Origin: Torymus aiolomorphi | Taxonomy: Eukaryota; Arthropoda; Insecta; Hymenoptera; Torymidae | Assembly: GCA_036365515.1 (NCBI GenBank) | Contig: CM070874.1 | Span: forward strand, 62,267,583 to 62,331,582 | DNA length: 64,000 nt | Direction: 5' to 3' | Shown here: positions 37,631 to 48,460 of the stretch, one piece after another | How positions within the stretch are numbered: position 1 is the stretch's first letter | Layout of the letters: each line of letters opens with the position of its first letter | Position numbers and translations under genes: made by a program | The notes under the pieces: generated by a model | Seen by the model: the letters and a program-made list of their open reading frames with translations, nothing else | Databases searched by the model: none | What the model was told of the DNA's origin: nothing

Positions 37631-37835
37631 TGAACTGTTTTTGTTGCTTATGGTAACAATTAAAATTATATGTATGGCTGTTGGCGAGGTATACCACTTT
37701 AAAAAAATCCAACGTGCGTTATGCTATTGAAAAAATGCATATGAAATATGGCTCTTCATGTAATTATTTCAATAGTTAAACAGTACCTCCTAGGTGTCGT
37801 GTAAAACTGTTTTTTGTTGCTTATGGTAACAATTA
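37631..37835 (+). repeat. Direct repeat pair of ~30 bp
   Basis: A segment of about 30 bp starting AACTGTTTTTGTTGCTTATG occurs at about 37,631-37,661 and 37,805-37,835, 174 bp apart. It could mark the edges of an inserted or duplicated unit. Confidence 0.6.
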
Positions 37836-37924
37836 TTAAAATAATAAATTATCTATGACTTTATCAAACAGTAATTTTTATCAAAAGTATATAATTTAAA
37901 ATATTTTTTATTATATTAATTTTT

Positions 37925-38072
37925 TCAACACATCGGGGGTTGGCGAGCGGAGCGAGCAGGGGGCGAAGCCCCACTAATATATATATAATTTCGACACGGG
38001 TGCGGAAGGTGATTTTCGCACGAGCGGAGCGAGTAAAAATCTTCTTGCGCACCAGTTTCGAACCGAATTTTA
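37925..38072. repeat. Two adjacent hairpins with GCGGAGC/GCGAAGC centres
   Basis: The first hairpin region has GCGGAGC at 37,947-37,953 and GCGAAGC (in GGGGCGAAGCCCC) at 37,963-37,969. The second has arms of TTCGAC-ACGGGTGCG type on the left and CGCACCAGTTTCGAA on the right, centred on GAGCGGAGCGAG (GCGGAGC at 38,024-38,030). They resemble the hairpins at 36.0, 38.2, 45.9 and 47.0 kb. Confidence 0.65.
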
Positions 38073-38126
38073 TACCACGAGAGCTGAATAATCAATTAAA
38101 GTTATGATTTTGAGGTTAAAGTGGTA

Positions 38127-38265
38127 TAAAATATTGTACGACACTAGAGCCTTCAGTGGCCCACTGCTTGACGTGAATTATCACCCTCGCTACGCTCGGG
38201 CTCTAATTACGCGGCGTGCAATAATGGGCTACTTAAGGCACTATCGTAATATACTACATTGTTAC
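38127..38265. repeat. Hairpin element centred on GCTACGC
   Basis: Arms GGCCCACTGCTTGACG on the left and CGTGCAATAATGGGCTAC on the right enclose CCCTCGCTACGCTCGGG (GCTACGC at 38,189-38,195, complement of GCGTAGC). The outer part TGTACGACACTAGA is paired loosely with GGCACTATCGTAATATAC. It is closely related to the hairpin at 46,970-47,140. Confidence 0.65.
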
Positions 38266-38807
38266 TATAACGTATATTGCAAAACTGTCACTACCATATT
38301 TTATAGTAAAGATTAGTATAATATAGAAGACATTTACAATAATTATGGTTGAAATTACAATAATAAACTATATTTTACTAAAAAACATAGAAACTATAAG
38401 TATAATTCGACAACTAAACTAAATAGTAGAAACGTCTACGCATAGTTTTCTCAGTGCAACTCAACTGATATTTTTATTTATCAATTAATAAAATTGTTGT
38501 CTTCTATTTAGTAGTATATAATATATGCAATGCATTATGTTATAAACATAGTAAAATTGTAATCTTAATATTATTTCTAATGATGACATACATGTTGTAA
38601 TATTCTAGATAAGTTCAAGTATTTAACACTGAAATTCAGTTTCTCTCTCTTTCCCTTTTCTGCTTCCTCAAAGAGGAAGCTTTGTAATGGTGAAAAAAAT
38701 TTTTGAAACAAAAAATGTTCAAAAACATGTTTTAAGACTTTTGGCGCTAAAATCCGTTGTTTTTGATAAAAAAATTAATTTTCGTGTCTGCCTGTGTGTG
38801 TGTGCGT

Positions 38808-38956
<149 letters not shown>

Positions 38957-39219
38957 CAGGCGATAACTTTTGAACCGATCGATCGATTTACATCGGAAAA
39001 GGCTTATTCTCTTCGTTTTGGAGGACAATAGAGACAGCATAACCTACTTTTTGATTTTACCGATTTTTTTTATAACCAAAAAACGATTTTTTGTTTTTTT
39101 GATTTTTTAATTTGTTTCAGCCAGTATTACTTAATAAACTAAATTTTTATTAAAAGGTCTTTAAATTATCTCTAGCCTGTCATTTGTTATTAATGAAAAT
39201 ATGGTTTATATTTCTTTAA

Positions 39220-39942
39220 GGGGTTATACCTATGTGAGTTTTTTTTTTCGATTTTTTTTTATTGGCTAAAAGTATGCTAAAACATCCCTAGAATTGAAAT
39301 AAAAAAAGTCCAAATACTAATATACTTCAGACAATTTTTGAGAATTAATTTTCTGAAGCAACTCCAATGCTAAATCTATAACGTTTTGAAACTTTAAACG
39401 CGTTTATCTCGAAACCGTGTTTTTGAAATCGGCCGGAAACGAAACTCTTGCAGTTTTCATTCGGTTGATTTGAAATATTAACGGTAGCTTCTTGATATGA
39501 TTATCTAGTGAAATACACACGATTTTAGCGATTGGTTTTTTTTTTTTAAAGTTATAAACAATTAAAGTCATTTTTTTTTGTCAAAAATGCAACTTTTTGT
39601 TTAACCGGTCGCCATTTTGCGAAAAATTGATATTAAATTATTGTCGTGTGTACTTCACTAGCAAAACGGATGTAGATTATGAAAAAATTTTTTTTATTGT
39701 TTCAGATGCTGATAGGGCTGCGTAATGTGTCCGGCCGCGGAACATCTTTTTTAAAATACTACAAAATTATCATGTTCTACAGCCGCCATTTTGTTTTAAA
39801 TTTCAAATAAAAAATTTTTTTGTACTCTTGAAGAGTTGCCCTATCGATTGGTATATTATTTGTAAAATCTTTTTCACAAAATCAATTAAAAAAAAATTCT
39901 GAAAAAGCCCTTGTTTTTTAGCCTTCACATAGGTATAACCCC
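39220..39942. mobile_element. 723-bp MITE, GGGGTTATACC ends, bounded by TTAA
   Basis: The ends GGGGTTATACCTATGTGA and TCACATAGGTATAACCCC are perfect inverted repeats, both flanked by TTAA (39,216-39,219 and 39,943-39,946). The boundary (TTAA then GGGG) is the same as that of the Mutator-like element at 29,021-32,586, though the inner TIR differs. The interior has no frame; it contains several GCCATTTTG motifs. Confidence 0.85.
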
Positions 39943-40400
39943 TTAATTAACATCTCAAAAACTTTTTCATTTTTCCACTCAAAATTTTTACCACTTATTA
40001 CACTTATCGAGTACAACATTGTGTTAAAATTTGAAGAGGTTATGTTGATTTGTTTCCGAGAAAAAAATTATTTTTGAAAAAATGTGCGTTTTCTTTCCTT
40101 TACGATAACAGGAGTAAAAGTCAATGAATCGTTTTGAAATTTGGCAGAGAATTAGCTTTTTTATGTCTAAGGAGTCAGTTGTTTGCCCAAAAAAATCTGA
40201 CCGTTGTGACCAAAGATATTTGAAGTTAAAATTTTTTTATAAATTTCTTATATTTGCATTTTTAAAAAGAATATTCGATTGATTGACTCAAAATTTTTAC
40301 CACTTATTACACTTATCGAGTACAACATTATGTTAAAATTTCAAGAGGTTATGTTGGTCAAAATTTTTTTACTCATTTCAAATTAGCCCCACAATTAAAA

Positions 40401-41029
40401 ACAAATATAAAGTTTTAGAGCAAAATATGCAATAGTTCTATTTAATTTGTATATCATATATAAATAAAATAATTATTGTGTACTAGGTCATATCCCCGAG
40501 AAAGTAATTTCAGATTGAGTCCCGCGGCAACGTGTACTAGGGCAACGATAATAATTGACTTTCAAAATATGAATTTCGTAAAAATTTCATAAAAATATCG
40601 ATTCTTAAATATGAAAAAAACTACCTCTCTGTTAAATTTCAAAACGTTTCATTTCTTTTGTTAAGAAGTATAACTTAGTTATTATATTTGTATGATTGTT
40701 ACAATGATGGATTAACTCTAAACCACTAATTGTAAGTCGAGCAGGATAGTAGTTAAATACCTGTTTCAAAACAAATATTTATTAGATTATTGCCAATACA
40801 TGCTTTTCTTTCTCAAACTAATGTATTTCTTTAAAATTTTTTATAACAATAACTAATTGTTTGTATAGGATACATAAATGAAAAAACAAAAAAGATATTT
40901 TTTATATTCAGTCAAATTGTTTAACAAACAACTAGGAACCACAAAGAAAACAGTTTTATTTATTAATAAAGTTTTTTTGTAAAAAATTTACTTTTATTTA
41001 TTAAATTTAAAAAATGGAATCGATAAATT
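40401..41029. other. AT-rich spacer
   Basis: Nothing recognised except AT-rich repeat-like sequence. Confidence 0.45.
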
Positions 41030-41785
41030 AGTTTGAGGAAGCATCTTACCAATGAATTGGCAGCGGTTTTTTTATATAATGGCTCGACCAAACAAGATTA
41101 TTCAGTATTTCTCTTTTCTTTTATAATACAGGATTTTACAAACACTTAATTATTCACCACGGTGATTCGTTATATACGTATAGATGCACTTCACAAGTAA
41201 TTTTCTTACAATCTAATTCGCTAGTAAAGTTATAAATATATAGATACAATATAATGTGGATTCGCTGGTCTATCTATTATTTGATCAGACCTTCGTATCT
41301 TTCCGTTATGTTTCTTCTTTTAATTCTGCTTTTTCTCTTTCATGTCAATCCCTTCTTCGCTTCGAGAGGGTAGCCGACGTATTCCGAAATTCAGTGCGAG
41401 CTTTGAGCCTCCTCAATGTTTTGCACTGGTTTTATGTTTTGGGCTCGTCACAGCGACTACGGAATAACGCACATCTATAAATCTCTGTAAGGTTAGGCGG
41501 TATGGGTTGCGGGATAATATGGGTTTGGTATAATTAAAATAAAATAACTTAAAAAAGTGCGAACTTTTTTTTTATTTGACGACTAATTACGGTAATGAAA
41601 AGATAATTATTACAAATAAATATTTGAAGTACATTAATTTTTAAACAAATAAACAATTAAAATTTAAATAAGTTCAATCGAAGAAAATTTTCTTTTCTTT
41701 ACATGAATTGTTATTAATTAATAAAGTCGCTGCCAATTCATTGGCACGTAGCTTCCTCCAAATTAATGTATAGTTCCTATATGTA
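41030..41785. repeat. Dispersed AATTCATTGGCACGTAGC repeat, two inverted copies
   Basis: GAGGAAGC...CCAATGAATTGGC at 41,030-41,066 and CCAATTCATTGGCACGTAGC at 41,734-41,760 are inverted with respect to each other. Related copies lie at about 55,147-55,175 and 59,998-60,040. The segment 41,530-41,690 matches 24,605-24,780. The pair could be the ends of a ~730-bp decayed element. Confidence 0.5.
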
Positions 41786-41789
41786 TATA

Positions 41790-42545
41790 CCGGGTGTCCC
41801 ATTTTAAAACCACCAGGCAAATATCTCGAAAACTAAGGGAGATGGAAAAAAACTTTTAATACAAAAGTTGTAGGGTTCAGAGGGGCCCAACTGATCGTGA
41901 CCTTGGTTATGACCTTGAGGTCAATGATCAAGGTCATTTGAAGGTCAAATCGATTTTTTCAAATGGGAACCCCCACTTTTGACCTCGTAAATGGAAAGAT
42001 CGGAAAATTTTACGTTCAGATATGTCCTTGAGTCAAGGTCATGGTCATGGTCATGGTCATGTTTAAAATCAAAATCAATCAACGCATCAAAACATTTCCA
42101 TAATTAGGCATACGAGACAAATTGTTAAATACAAAAGTTGTAGGGTTCAGAGGGGCTCAACTGATCGTAATCTTGGTTATGACCTTGTGGTCAATGATCA
42201 AGGTCATTTGAATGTCAAATCGATTTTTTCAAATGGGAACCCCCATTTTTGACCTCGTAAATGGAAAGAGCGGAAAATTTTACGTTCAGATATGTCCTTG
42301 AGTCAAGACCATGGTCATGGTCATGTTTAAAATCAAAATCAATCAACGCATCCAAACATTCCCATAATTCCGCATACGAGTGTTAAATACAGAAGTTGTA
42401 GGGTTTGGAGCGGCCCAACTGATCGTGACCTTGGTTATGACCTTGAGGTCAATGATCAAGGTCATTTGAAGGTCAAATCGATTTTTTCAAATGGGAACCC
42501 CTATTTTTGACCTCGTAAATGGAAAGAGCGGAAAATTTTACTATT
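41790..42545 (+). repeat. Left terminal region built of ~260-bp tandem units
   Basis: Units starting at ACAAAAGTTGTAGGGTT occur near 41,861, 42,122 and 42,382. Each runs through ACTGATCGT, GGTCAATGATCAAGGTCATT and CGTAAATGGAAAG, with the last unit truncated. The third unit is less complete. The copy number differs from that in the right terminus, which carries about 1.5 units. Confidence 0.85.
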
Positions 42546-42828
42546 TTTACTATTATCAATATTTACCAGGGTTAACCACTTATATCAAATAATAACAAAA
42601 GTTAATAAGTGTTGACCATCTGTATCCAATAGTGACCGGTAGTATTCAGCATTGATCGGTAATAGTCAATAATTATTACTGTTTACATCAAATTGTTTTC
42701 AAATTGAGCACACTTATATTGGCACAGAAAATTAAACTTTTTCGTTTTAAAATATTGTATAGTATAATAACATATTATTTCTTTTGTGGTGTGTTTTGAT
42801 AAATAATTGCATTTACAACTAAAAAAGA

Positions 42829-43896
42829 ATGCCTGACTATTCTGCTAATGAAATAGTTGACATTCTTCTTATTTTAGGAGAATGTCGACGAAACTATCGA
42901 GAGGCAAGCAGATTGTATCATGCTCGGTTCCCTCAACGACAACATCCTGATCATACGGTAATACGTGACATTGAACTGCGCGGTCAACAAGGAAACTTCG
43001 TTCGAAGAAGGAGGACACTGAATGAACACGATTATGAAAATAATCCTCGCTTTCTTGCTGTTCTAGCCATGGTACATTTAAATGTTCAAGTCAGTTTACG
43101 CGAAATCGAGTTAACAATGGGTATTCCAAGATCTACGGCCAGTAGATATTTACGATATGCGCGTTACCATCCTTACCACATTACTCTAAATCAAGCTTTA
43201 ACTGTGGAAGATTATCGACGGAGAATAACATTTTGCCAATGGGCAACACAACAAATTACTGATGATGAAAATTTCTTTAACAATGTTCTTTTTAGCGACG
43301 AGGCTACATTTCAGAGTACTGGTATGTTGAATCGCCATAATTGCCACTACTGGTCTCCTGTTAATCCTCATTGGATGCGAGAAGTTGATCATCAGCATCG
43401 CTGGAATGTAACGGTATGGTGTGGTATTATTAACGGATGTCTGATTGGACCTTATTTTTTTGAAGGTCACGTAACTCAACATACTTATTTACAGTTGCTG
43501 AGAGACGAGCTGCCACTCTTTCTAGAAAACGTTGATCTCCATACAAGGGCCAGAATGTGGCTACAACAAGATGGTGCTCCTCCACATTATGCCAGAATTG
43601 TCAGAGATTTTCTTAATGAAAGGTTTAACGGTCGATGGATTGATAGAGGAGGTCCCGTAGCATGGCCACCAAGATCTCCAGATCTGATATCTCCAGATTT
43701 TTATTTATGGGGCTTCCTAAAAAATACAGTCTACCGCAACAGGCCAACTACAAGAGATGACATGATTCAAAGGATTACACAAATCTGCTTAAGTATTCCA
43801 CGTCAAGTATTATTAAATACTGTTAGAAACTTTAAAAGGAGAATAGAATGTTGTCAACAAGTAAATGGTGCAACTTTTGAGCATCTTCTTCAGTAA
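42829..43896 (+). CDS. Tc1/mariner-superfamily transposase, DD41D type, intact
   Basis: The 355-residue ORF is uninterrupted and has an ATG about 1 kb inside the element. The N-terminal ~115 residues carry a helix-turn-helix region like the DUF4817-type domain (TLNEHDYENNPRFLA, then SLREIELTMGIPRSTASRYL). The catalytic half resembles DDE_3: D157 in LFSDEATF, D248 in LQQDGAPPHYA and D290 in SPDLISPDFYLWG. There are 41 residues between the second and third Asp, giving DD41D as in the rosa group of this superfamily, by my count. The length is typical for mariner-like transposases. It would bind the TIRs and cut and paste the element at TA sites. Because the frame is intact and the TIRs match at the tips, the copy may be recent or active. 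Confidence 0.93.
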   Translation: MPDYSANEIVDILLILGECRRNYREASRLYHARFPQRQHPDHTVIRDIELRGQQGNFVRRRRTLNEHDYENNPRFLAVLAMVHLNVQVSLREIELTMGIPRSTASRYLRYARYHPYHITLNQALTVEDYRRRITFCQWATQQITDDENFFNNVLFSDEATFQSTGMLNRHNCHYWSPVNPHWMREVDHQHRWNVTVWCGIINGCLIGPYFFEGHVTQHTYLQLLRDELPLFLENVDLHTRARMWLQQDGAPPHYARIVRDFLNERFNGRWIDRGGPVAWPPRSPDLISPDFYLWGFLKNTVYRNRPTTRDDMIQRITQICLSIPRQVLLNTVRNFKRRIECCQQVNGATFEHLLQ

Positions 43897-43964
43897 ATGG
43901 TGACCGAAACACTTGGATCCTATGACTAAATACACATGAACGTGGAATTTTCCAATGAATTTTT

Positions 43965-44198
43965 AGCTGGCCTGATCATCCCCGACCTTGCCTTAACTGG
44001 CCGGGTCATCTCCGATCTTGCCTTAACTGATCGGGTCATCTCCGACCTTGCCTTAACTGGCCGGGTCATCTCCGACCTTGCCTTAACTGGCCGGGTCATC
44101 TCCGACCTTGCCTTAACTGGCCGGGTCATCTCCGACCTTGCCTTAACTGGCCGGGTCATCTCCGACCTTGCCTTAGGTGACCGGGTCATCTCCGACTT
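43965..44198 (+). repeat. 30-bp minisatellite, about 7-8 units
   Basis: Tandem copies of a 30-bp unit, GGGTCATCTCCGACCTTGCC followed by TTAACTGGCC, with minor variants (ACTGATC, AGGTGAC). Being a multiple of 3, it keeps both strands open, which creates spurious 10-residue-repeat frames (43,936-44,313 plus; 43,926-44,189 minus). It lies inside the DD41D transposon. Confidence 0.95.
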
Positions 44199-44847
44199 TG
44201 CTCTTAACTGTACGGAAACTGACCATAACTTTGACCATGACCTTGACCCAAGGTCATATCAGAATTTTTCGGTTTTTTCTATTTACGAGGTCAAAAGTGA
44301 GGGTTGCCGTTAAACAAAATTGATTTAACCTTCAAACAACATCATCCTTGACCTCAAGTTCATGGTCAAGGTCACGATCAGTTGGGCCCCTCCAAACACT
44401 ACAACCTCTGTATTTAACACTCGTATGCGTAATTATGGGAATGTTTGGATGCGTTGATTCATTTTGATTTTAAACATGACCATGACCATGACCATGGCCT
44501 TGACTCAAGGACATATCTAAACGTAAAATTTTCCGCTCTTTCCATTTACGAGGTCAAAAGTGGGGGTTCCCATTTGAAAAAATCGATTTGACCTTCAAAT
44601 GACCTTGATCATTGACCTCAAGGTCATAACCGAGGTCACGATCAGTTGGGCCCCTCTGAACCCTACAACTTTTGTATTAAAAGTTTTTTTCCATCTCCCT
44701 TAGTTTTCGAGATATTTGCCTGGTGGTTTTAAAATGGGACACCCGGTATATTATATATTTTAAATATAAAAAATGTTTATTCATTATCCTTTTTTTCAAT
44801 GATTTAATAATTCATTAATATTTAAAAAATTGCACATTTTGCTTCCT

Positions 44848-44965
44848 AGAGGAAGCTTTGTGATAGTAATTTTTTGAGTTGTTGTAAAAACATGTTATAA
44901 TTGTTTTTCAAGGTGTTAGGAATCAAAATACATGATTTTTGAAAAATGTCTGTATGGATGATTGT

Positions 44966-45016
<51 letters not shown>

Positions 45017-45410
45017 CCTGGATCTTAGCTTCTACTCGATCGATTTTAACCGAGTACGTCTCATTTTTTTGCTTTTTTTTTGTGTGATGGAGGGTCCAAA
45101 ATTCGTTTCTTGATTCGCCGATGCGTTTTTGTTTTATTTCAAATTTTCGATTTTCTCAAAATTGATTTTTGCTTTTTTTTAATGATAAGATCGAGATGTT
45201 TGAATCCAATAGATACCATTCGAAAGAGCATTAAAATACCTACTATCTATTCTAAAAAAAATTTCTCTAGCTCTCACGGTTCTTTTGTTATTAACAAAAA
45301 CGTGTTTTTTATAAAAAGCTTAAAACTCCTAAACTAAACAGTCAATTTTTTTGAAAAAAATCATGATAATGCAGAATATAAATAGCTATAATCTGTAAAA
45401 ATTTGTCAAT
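44848..45410 (+). repeat. Copy C of the GCTTCC-head repeat family
   Basis: Begins TTGCTTCCTAGAGGAAGC and TTTGTGATAGTAATTTTT, then a TG microsatellite (about 44,964-45,013), then the TCTACTCGATCGATTTTAACC and ATTCGCCGATGCGTTTTTG blocks. It ends at the AATATAAATAGCTATA block. It closely matches copies E and F over ~500 bp. It is cut at 45,411 by a Penelope-type fragment. Confidence 0.75.
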
Positions 45411-45625
45411 TGACAAGTGGGATCTCTCCCTGTGATGTTCGTCGGTTGACTAAGTTTTTATCTCCTGAAGAGGGACATGCAATAAAAAATGTCCGAAACG
45501 TCGATAAAAGAAAATATATAGATGTGTTGTGTTTTATTACAACCTTTGACATAACAAACAACACACCACTTGGTAGATACGGCCATTAGGATCAACTACA
45601 CTTATTATTAAACAACTCTACCATC
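45411..45625 (+). mobile_element. Penelope-type fragment carrying a hammerhead-like motif
   Basis: Short insertion between repeat copies C and D. The stretch 45,455-45,510 has the arrangement of a hammerhead ribozyme, which Penelope-like elements are known to encode. No coding sequence is present. Confidence 0.5.
45455..45510 (+). ncRNA. Hammerhead-ribozyme-like motif
   Basis: CTGAAGA (45,465-45,471) matches the CUGANGA core. GGACAT (45,473-45,478) pairs with ATGTCC (45,489-45,494) as stem II. GAAA follows directly (45,495-45,498), then C and the cleavage triplet GTC (45,500-45,502). TTTTATC (45,456-45,462) pairs with GATAAAA (45,503-45,509) as stem I, leaving a 2-nt bulge before the core. 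Stem III is only about 2 bp, as in the minimal hammerheads of Penelope-like elements, which are thought to act as dimers. Self-cleavage is inferred, not shown. Confidence 0.6.
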
Positions 45626-45811
45626 AGCTTCTACAACTAAGTTAACATAAAACCGTTCTCGAAAAATTACGATTTGAAAAGAGGGCTAAAACAGTTTTAA
45701 CAGTTTTAACCTCAAATATCTCTGAAATTTATAAACTAAATCTTTTACCCTAAGAACTCTCTCCATCAAATTTCAAAGTAATTCAATTTTACTCTAGTTA
45801 TTGTGCGACAT

Positions 45812-46733
45812 AGATAGTACATTACGATACGTGGGCCGGAAATTGGATTTCCGGGCCGTGCGTGGTATGACGCCCGAGGCGAAGCCGAGGGCGTCATGAC
45901 GCACGGCCAGGGCATCCAATTTCCGGTCCAAGTATTGTATACTATTTTTCTTACTCCCCGGCCGAAAGTACGTTCTGTAATTGTTAAATAATTGATAAAA
46001 TTGCGTTGTCGTCTGCTAGCTGTGTTTGAGACGTTTGAGTTTAGTTTTTCTTTCGACCCGCTCGATAGTACTGCCTCTGTCGGCCGCTTTGGGTAGCTCA
46101 GTCGATATTACCGACCGTTTTTTCTTTCGACCCGGCGTGGAGAGCTGGTTTTTTGGCCGTCTGCTACTTTCGCTGTTACACAGATGGTTTGATGCCCGCC
46201 CGACATTTGCAAGACCGAGGCGAAGCCGAGGTTTTGCTGGTCGGGGCGGGCATCAGAAACACATTCATTAAAAAAAGACAACACCACTTTTTATTTCAAC
46301 TAACTCTTTTTTCTCGTCACAAGTGTACTTTCCTCTGTCTATTTCGTACGTGTCTAACCTTCACACCACACAAACATATTTCTTCGAACGCTTCCGTCCG
46401 TACGTTTACTTAATTTTTCTACACGACTCGAAAGTACGTGTAGGAAACAAGAAGAAAAAACAATGACCACAATCAAACAACACCACTTTTTATTTCATTT
46501 AACTCTTTTTTGTCGTCACCTGTGCACTTTCCTCTGTTTATTTCGTACGTGTCTAACCTTCACACCGCACAAACATCTTTCGTCAGACATGCGCGCGGGC
46601 GCTCAAGCGCCGCGGGTCAGGAAATTTCGGTAGCCAATCAGAGCGCGCGGTTGGTCTAAAATAGGATGCGAAAGTTTCTCTTTCGGCCCGGAGATGCGGG
46701 CCGAAAGTCCGTACTTTCGGGTGGGCGAGTAAG
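45812..46733. mobile_element. Composite insertion: GCGAAGC hairpin plus foldback element
   Basis: The left part (45,815-45,947) is a hairpin with arms beginning ATAGTACATTACGATAC and GGCCGGAAATTGGAT, centred on CCCGAGGCGAAGCCGAGGG (GCGAAGC at 45,879-45,885). The right part (45,950-46,733) is a foldback with arms CTTACTCCCCGGCCGAAAGT and its complement ACTTTCGGGTGGGCGAGTAAG-like sequence. It has an inner hairpin with arms GATGCCCGCCC at 46,188-46,257 (GCGAAGC at 46,220-46,226). Flanking repeat sequence (GTGCGACA...AAAGTCATTT) is continuous with the uninterrupted relative at 57,773-57,810, showing this is an insertion. Confidence 0.75.
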
Positions 46734-46969
46734 AAAAAGTCATTTCCAGAAATACCAAAATTTTAAATATCAAATATCTCAAAAACTAACCATATAATCT
46801 GGATGAAATTTTACATAGGTATTGCCTATATCACATACAAAATAGTAGTATAAATTTCGAACTGATACATAAAGTGATCATTGAGAAATTACGATTTTGA
46901 AAAAATATTTTAACCTTTAATATCTCTAAAAATTATGAGGCAATTCTTTTACCTAAAGGACTTACACGA

Positions 46970-47140
46970 TAATAGTACATTACGATACTAGTGGCATACG
47001 TTGCACTTTACGGCACGGCGTGTATAAGCGCCCGAGCGTAGCGAGTGCTCGGGCGATACTGCACGGTGCAATAATGGACTACTTATGTCACGGATAGGCC
47101 TGACATGAATGCGGATTTATGCCACGCAGTGCTATAAATA
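46970..47140. mobile_element. Hairpin element centred on GCGTAGC
   Basis: Starts TAGTACATTACGATAC, the same outer sequence as the hairpin at 45,815. Arms with GTTGCACTTTACGGC pair with the GCACGGTGCAATAATGG side, closing on CGCCCGAGCGTAGCGAGTGC (GCGTAGC at 47,036-47,042). It interrupts the ACGATAATATATAAACTC stretch of the surrounding repeat, which is uninterrupted near 58,758. Confidence 0.68.
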
Positions 47141-47186
47141 TATAAACTCCACATCTTGACAACATTTCAACATGATTAAACCAATT

Positions 47187-47597
47187 TTGTCTCATACCCT
47201 GTCGGAAAGTATTGTCTTCCCACCCTGCCCTCACCGCCGAAAGTGCCACATTCCCTCACGCCTAGAAACTGCGACGCGCATGCGCGTTTCTCTAATTTTC
47301 GGCCCGGCTGGCGCCACCTGCGTGTTGCAACCCTCGCTGCCGCTCGGGCCGCAAATCACCTGCAGGCGGCGCTAGCCGGCAGAAATTTTATGTGGCACTT
47401 AAGACCCTGAGATCAGGGTGAAAAGACAATAATATACTTTCCTCCAGGGAATACATGAGACAAAATAGTATACGCAACACGGGAGGGAAGTAGAACATCT
47501 CAACCCGCGTGTTTACCGCCCTCGCCTTCGGCTCGGGCGTTAATATCACACGCGGGTTTGGATGTCTTACTTCCCTCCCTTGGTGCGTAATGTACTA
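47187..47597. mobile_element. Composite insertion: foldback plus hairpin
   Basis: The foldback arms TTTTGTCTCATACCCTG (47,187) and CAGGGAATACATGAGACAAA (about 47,447-47,466) enclose GC-rich sequence with an inner hairpin around CCCTCGCTGCCGCTCGGG. The adjacent hairpin (47,470-47,597) has arms ATAGTATACGC...GGGAGGGAAGTA and the complement ending GCGTAATGTACTAT, centred on CCCTCGCCTTCGGCTCGGG. The insertion splits the CCAATTTTTGTTTTCTCTAG stretch seen intact near 58,810-58,822. Confidence 0.7.
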
Positions 47598-48377
47598 TTT
47601 TTTTCTCTAGTTATCATGCGACAAAGAAAATGATTGTAAAATACGAAAATCTTAAATATCAAATACCTCAAAAAGTAAGTAAATGATCTTATTGAAAATT
47701 CGCACACATATTATCTATATCACACATAAAATTGTCTATAAATTTTGAGCTGATTCATCGAGCCATTCTCGAGAAATTACGATTTGAAAAAAAGGTTAAA
47801 AAAAATTTAACCCCAAATATCTCTGAAATTTATTGACTAATCATTTAGCCCAAAGAACTCAGCCGAGAACTATTCAAAATCTACCTCTACAAGAAATTTC
47901 AAAGCGATAAAGTCAATTTTACTCCCGTAATCATGTTCAATACAAAACGCATTTTTTTCATTTTTCAATTTTTTTCTCAAAAACCAGTCGACAAAATGGA
48001 TTCAACTTTTTACAGCATATAGCTATTCATATTCTGAATTATCATGATTTTTTGACCGTTTATTCTTGGAGTTATAAGCTTTAAAAAAAAAAACACGTTT
48101 TTGTTAATAACAAAAGAACCGTAATAGCTAACGCAATTTTTGTTTGGAAAAGATAGATTTTTTTCTTTCAAATTCTATTTGTCGGCTTCAAATATCTCAA
48201 TATTATCGTTAAAAAAACGCAAAAATAAATTTTCCGAAATTCGGAAATTCGAAATAAAACAAAAATGCATCGACGAATTAAAAAGCGTATTTCCTTCCCG
48301 AATTCGCACATAAAAAACAAAAAAATGAGACCTATTCGGTTCAAATCGATCGAGTAGATCCTGAGATAAAACGGTAT

Positions 48378-48460
48378 ATGCACACACACACGCGCGCGTG
48401 CGCACGCGCACACAGACACACACACGCACGCGCGCATCCACACACACACACCCATTCATA
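48378..48460. repeat. CA/CG-alternating microsatellite
   Basis: Alternating purine-pyrimidine run of CA and CG units (CACACGCGCGCGTGCGCACG and similar), capable in principle of Z-form DNA. It is in the head of repeat copy D. Confidence 0.9.

Larger units (their letters stand above)
41790..44746 (+). mobile_element. Complete Tc1/mariner-superfamily transposon (DD41D), 2.96 kb
   Basis: The ends CCGGGTGTCCCATTTTAAA and its exact complement lie at 41,790 and 44,746, each flanked by TA. The termini are very long: the left ~750 bp and right ~470 bp are inverted homologues composed of ~260-bp units containing GGTCATGGTCATGGTCAT, TGATCAAGGTCATTTGAA and TGACCTCGTAAATGGAAAG. A single intact transposase ORF lies between them. 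A 30-bp minisatellite adjoins the ORF's 3' end. All parts required for mobility appear present. Confidence 0.92.

Noticed and set aside
43965..44198. CRISPR-like array
   Set aside because: 30-bp units abut directly with no spacers, so it is a minisatellite.
43926..44313. Repetitive 10-residue-unit protein on either strand
   Set aside because: The 30-bp minisatellite inside the DD41D element keeps all frames open; there is no start context or family.
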